Of a stretch of 16,856 bases of DNA, positions 13,657 to 16,856 are shown piece after piece. The stretch comes from an uncultured Lachnospiraceae bacterium (GTDB lineage Bacteria; Bacillota; Clostridia; Lachnospirales; Lachnospiraceae), in NCBI GenBank assembly GCA_947177515.1, contig CAMWUU010000025.1, positions 1 through 16,856 of the forward strand, given 5' to 3'. The position numbers and the translations under genes are program-made. How positions within the stretch are numbered: position 1 is the stretch's first letter; each line of letters opens with the position of its first letter. Below the pieces are notes generated by a model, which was not told the origin of the DNA, made no database searches, and was given only the letters and a program-made list of their open reading frames with translations.

Positions 13657-16203
13657 TTATTCTGCACGCCCTGCCCAAAACTTCCCAAGCTTCTCCCCAA
13701 CTGTTTCCAGGCGCACAGTTTCAAACGGGAACCATTCCCTAGGGAACAGTTCCTGATACGATCGGCCAAGAAAACGCTCATCCAACAGCAAAATAATCCC
13801 CTCATCTTCCACTGTGCGGATCACGCGGCCAGCCGACTGCTGCACTTTGTTCATTCCATTATACAGATAGGCATAATCAAAGCCCTGTCCATTCCTGCGG
13901 TCAAAAAAGCCGCGGAACAACTCTCTTTCATTGCATACCATCGGCAGCCCCGTCCCAACAATAACCGTCCCTATCAGCCGGTCGCTTTTTAAATCAATCC
14001 CCTCGCTAAATATCCCTCCCATCACACAGAAACCAACCATCCCCTCCTTCGGTGCTGCAACAAACGCACCCAGAAAATCCTCGCGTTCCTGCTCCGTCAT
14101 CGAACTTTGCTGTAGCAAAATATTGGGAATCCGCTCCTTTGCCCGCTCGTAGATTAACTCCATCATCTGATAAGATGGAAAAAATATCATATAATTTCCA
14201 TTTTTTGACTTTACCACTTTTTCAATATACCCGACAATGCGCCCATACTGTTCCTCCCCGCGCATGGAATATTTTGTGCTTACATCAGCCGCAACCATAA
14301 GCAGCCGTTTCTCCTTTGCAAACGGTGTCGGCGCATAGACCGCGTAATCCTCCTCGTTTCCACCCAACTGCTCCAGGTAATAGCGCACCGGAAGCAGGGT
14401 CGCCGAGAAAAATACCGCGCTGCGCCCTTTTTTCAGGCACTGCACCAGATTTGTAGAAGGATCCATACATTTTAAAGTTAGCCGGAAATCGCCGTTTTCG
14501 GCATAATCGGAATATATCAGGTAATTGTCGTCCAGGCGGTCGTGGATATTCATAAAATGCCGCAGATCAAAATAAAGCTGCAACACCGCTTCCCTGCCAT
14601 CAAAATTCTTATGCTCCTGCAAAAATTCCTCATATTCCGCAATCAGGCGCATTACCATTAACGGCAGTTCCCCCGCATTCTGCCAGACCTCCACCTCATC
14701 GCACTCACGCTTCATTTTCAGCAGCGCGCTGTTGCAGGCATCAAGCTGCTTTGTCATTCGGACGGACTTTTCTTTTAATACATGCTTAACTGCAAGGAAA
14801 TCTTCCTTATATAATGCTGCACTGTACATATCCCTGGCGCGCTCCACAAGATTATGTGCCTCATCCACCAGGAAAACATAATTGTTCTTCCGCTCACCCG
14901 CAAAAAAGCGCTTAAGTGCCGCCTTTGGGTCAAACACATAATTATAGTCACAGATCACACCATCCGCCCAGGTTGTCACATCCAGACACATCTCAAACGG
15001 ACAGACAGAGTATTTTGCTGCATACTGCAAAATCAGCTCCCGCGTAATACCCGCCTCATGCGTCAGCAAATCATAGACTGCATCATTGACACGGTCAAAA
15101 TGTCCTTTTGCCCGTTCACACACAGCCGGGTTACAATCCGGCTTTTCAAGTACACATATTTTCTCCTTTGAAGTGAGTGTAACCAGCTTCATTTTCAGCC
15201 CCTGTGCTTTAAGAACCCGAAAGGTTTCCTCCGCAACAGTGCGTGTAATGGTCTTTGCGGTAAGATAAAAAATCTTTTCTACCAAGCCCTCCCCAAACGC
15301 CTTAATGGACGGGAAAAGTGTAGAAACCGTTTTCCCAACCCCGGTTGGTGCCTCAATAAAGATCTTTTTTTCGCGCAGGATTGTGCGATATACCGATGCC
15401 GCCAGTTCCTTCTGTCCTGGCCGATACTCGAAAGGGAATACAAGCGCTTTCATCGACTTATCGCGCACAAGCCCCCATTGGTACTGCCAGGATACCCATT
15501 TGGCATATTCCCGCAGCAGGACACTGTACCATTCACTCAGTTCCTCCTTCGTGTAATCTTCCCTAAACCGTTTGATTGCCTCCGTTTCAATATTGCAGTA
15601 CGTAAGCTGGATACCAATTACAGGAATATTATGGCGCAGCACATACTGGCTTGCGTAGCACATGGCCTGTGCGCGGTGCAGCGGACGGATTTCTTTTACA
15701 TGAACCAGATCACGGTAAACACATTTAATTTCATCAATTACAATGCAGGGAACAGGTGAATCAGAAGCCACCGATGAATCTTCTTTAACCCTCTTATCAT
15801 TCCCTCCATAATCAACTTTATCCGTCCCATTAAGGGTCATCACACCATCCGCACGTCCTTCAACGGTAATCTCAAACCAGTCCCCATCATACTCAATCTC
15901 AGATGCCATCGTCATTGGAACCTCTGCTGCATAAAAGCTTCCCATTGATTTCTGTATCTTCTTGTGCAGACGCGTTCCCTCCTGCATCGCATCCGGGTCA
16001 CTGTAACCCCCCGAATTATCCAGGTCACCATGCCTAAGGATAAACTCCACCAATCCCCGCACGGAAATCCTGACCCGGTGCGCTTCATCAAAACTGTGTG
16101 CGGCTTTAACCTGATCCACTTCCCCGTTTTCCCTATCTGTCAGTCCCTGCGCCATTTCTTCCATTTGCGATTTCCCCGCCCCATCCGTTCCCTTTTTGTC
16201 CAT
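13657..16203 (-). CDS. DinG/XPD-family DNA helicase with N-terminal PD-(D/E)XK nuclease domain
   Basis: The ~848-aa protein should be an ATP-dependent DNA helicase with possible nuclease activity. Near the N-terminus, RISVRGLVEFILRHGDLD and a PD-(D/E)XK pattern are visible: GRAD (116-119) and IDEIK (about 156-160). The helicase core has Walker A EAPTGVGKT (about 284-292) and DEAH (447-450). Near the C-terminus are LIGTVIVGTGLP and the motif VI region QSAGRVIRT. Cysteines near 350, 357, 362 and 401 lie where XPD/DinG proteins bind a 4Fe-4S cluster. This fused form is common in Clostridia; its pathway, probably repair, is inferred. The start is uncertain: ATG 16203 follows GGTGAGG, while GTG 16257 and ATG 16218 are possible. 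The gene stands alone. Confidence 0.9.
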   Translation of the reverse strand: MDKKGTDGAGKSQMEEMAQGLTDRENGEVDQVKAAHSFDEAHRVRISVRGLVEFILRHGDLDNSGGYSDPDAMQEGTRLHKKIQKSMGSFYAAEVPMTMASEIEYDGDWFEITVEGRADGVMTLNGTDKVDYGGNDKRVKEDSSVASDSPVPCIVIDEIKCVYRDLVHVKEIRPLHRAQAMCYASQYVLRHNIPVIGIQLTYCNIETEAIKRFREDYTKEELSEWYSVLLREYAKWVSWQYQWGLVRDKSMKALVFPFEYRPGQKELAASVYRTILREKKIFIEAPTGVGKTVSTLFPSIKAFGEGLVEKIFYLTAKTITRTVAEETFRVLKAQGLKMKLVTLTSKEKICVLEKPDCNPAVCERAKGHFDRVNDAVYDLLTHEAGITRELILQYAAKYSVCPFEMCLDVTTWADGVICDYNYVFDPKAALKRFFAGERKNNYVFLVDEAHNLVERARDMYSAALYKEDFLAVKHVLKEKSVRMTKQLDACNSALLKMKRECDEVEVWQNAGELPLMVMRLIAEYEEFLQEHKNFDGREAVLQLYFDLRHFMNIHDRLDDNYLIYSDYAENGDFRLTLKCMDPSTNLVQCLKKGRSAVFFSATLLPVRYYLEQLGGNEEDYAVYAPTPFAKEKRLLMVAADVSTKYSMRGEEQYGRIVGYIEKVVKSKNGNYMIFFPSYQMMELIYERAKERIPNILLQQSSMTEQEREDFLGAFVAAPKEGMVGFCVMGGIFSEGIDLKSDRLIGTVIVGTGLPMVCNERELFRGFFDRRNGQGFDYAYLYNGMNKVQQSAGRVIRTVEDEGIILLLDERFLGRSYQELFPREWFPFETVRLETVGEKLGKFWAGRAE

Positions 16204-16276
16204 CAACAACCTCACCATTCTCTTATATACAACCTTATCCCATTCCCCTTCTTGCACTCCGTATTCTGAAAACTAG

Positions 16277-16537
16277 ATTATTATTTACATCCTCCATCCC
16301 GCTCTCCGTGTTCAGGAAACTCTTCTCCGTATCGTCGCCGAGCAGGATTTCCCTGTCCTCCCCGCAGTAATTCCTGAAAGTATAAATATGCCGACCCTTC
16401 CCGAAAGTATCTTAGATAAAATTTATTGTTGTTTTGGCGGTTCCCAATCCTTAGAATTTTATGATGGCTTGAAAAAACTTTTCACAATCGTTTCGGAAAA
16501 ACCGCGTAGAAAGCGTTTACAATACGCGCTGCCCTGA
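16277..16537 (+). pseudogene. Orphan coding fragment, probable gene remnant
   Basis: A frame of 86 codons runs from just after a TAG at 16274 to TGA at 16535. Its only ATG is at codon 38 (16388) without a clear ribosome site. The translation (LRVQETLLRIVAEQDFPVLP, later GGSQSLEFYDGLKKLFTIVS, then PRRKRLQYALP) has the composition of a real protein, but I do not recognise the family. The likely reading is the 3' end of a truncated gene. Around it, 16204-16276 and 16538-16619 show nothing else. Confidence 0.3.
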
Positions 16538-16619
16538 TACCAGTAAAACGGCATCTAAAACTGATCCATTTCGCTAGTGCAGTCTACTTTATAGGGTACA
16601 TTATAATTACAGATGCATG

Positions 16620-16856
16620 TTATACGATTGCTCCGGTCTTCATATACTCTTCCGCCCTTTCTTTCGATAACTGGAACCTTTCCTGCAATCTCCTTGAAAT
16701 GTCATGGTCTGACATTCCAATTTCCCTGCCTAAAGAAATCACTTCATAAATCCCTTTCTCCATCCCTATTTCCTTCCCTTTCTCCTGATTCTCCTGATCC
16801 CGCATCAATAACGTCATATACTCATGCCTCCATTCCCTGTTCTGCCTTGCCTTTTT
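16620..16856 (-). CDS. C-terminal part of an Rpn/PD-(D/E)XK nuclease-family transposase protein, 5' end outside window
   Basis: The frame is open to the window edge, so ATG 16817 is probably internal. The visible 78 residues read KKARQNREWRHEYM, then a charged segment EKGKEIGMEKG, then a helical tail SLGREIGMSDHDISRRLQER ending in an AEEYMK helix. This is typical of the C-terminal end of Rpn-type proteins (PD-(D/E)XK nuclease family transposases), which are abundant in Lachnospiraceae and linked to recombination rather than classical transposition. The catalytic domain would lie beyond the window. Whether the gene is intact cannot be judged. Confidence 0.65.
   Translation of the reverse strand, partial: KKARQNREWRHEYMTLLMRDQENQEKGKEIGMEKGIYEVISLGREIGMSDHDISRRLQERFQLSKERAEEYMKTGAIV

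Overview
The window looks like a chromosomal segment of a spore-forming, probably motile member of the Clostridia, most likely Lachnospiraceae. The evidence is a SPOCS/LysM spore-envelope protein of the SipL type, Bacillota-style Shine-Dalgarno sequences and sigma-A promoters, an exact sigma-D (flagellar) -10 element, and an Rpn/PD-(D/E)XK nuclease-family tail. This placement is inferred from protein families and not from any marker gene. No rRNA, tRNA, CRISPR array or intact insertion sequence was seen.

Layout. Positions 1-1461: 3' part of a SipL-like spore morphogenesis gene on the + strand, ending in two overlapping hairpins, one a strong bidirectional terminator. 1482-2250: a convergent 213-aa protein of unknown function behind a sigma-D-like promoter. 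2250-2960: a gene-poor, AT-rich stretch holding two copies of an apparent ~90-nt small RNA (identical C-rich segment, compensating changes in hairpins, each ending in a terminator). 2961-3380: a small PrcB-like lipoprotein, followed by a nested inverted repeat and an exceptionally long terminator. 3656-5450: a DEAD-box RNA helicase with a DbpA-type RNA-binding tail, whose leader contains a terminator-like hairpin able to pair alternatively with the helicase Shine-Dalgarno region. 5510-9210: an L-rhamnose catabolic operon in the order rhaB-rhaA-rhaD (minus strand). 9210-9560: a regulatory gap with repeated and inverted 10-19 bp motifs. 9560-10672: a PF01663 phosphodiesterase/phosphatase-family protein on the + strand. 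10700-13551: dTDP-L-rhamnose synthesis genes rfbA, rfbB and rfbC (minus strand, widely spaced, no rfbD in view). 13657-16203: a DinG/XPD-type helicase with an N-terminal PD-(D/E)XK nuclease domain and probable iron-sulfur cluster cysteines. 16258-16856: a decayed-looking region with an orphan coding fragment and the C-terminal end of an Rpn-family protein.

How the genes fit together. RhaB, RhaA and RhaD are the isomerase, kinase and aldolase that turn rhamnose into DHAP and lactaldehyde. Close by, RfbA, RfbB and RfbC carry glucose-1-phosphate to dTDP-4-keto-L-rhamnose. Rhamnose breakdown and rhamnose building are therefore neighbours, separated by one convergent phosphatase gene. The helicases, the lipoprotein and the spore gene look like independent housekeeping units.

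The parts most worth following up are non-coding: the twin small RNAs, the attenuator-like helicase leader, the sigma-D promoter in front of the unknown gene, and a short dispersed repeat that supplies Shine-Dalgarno sequence upstream of rhaD and lies upstream of rfbB.
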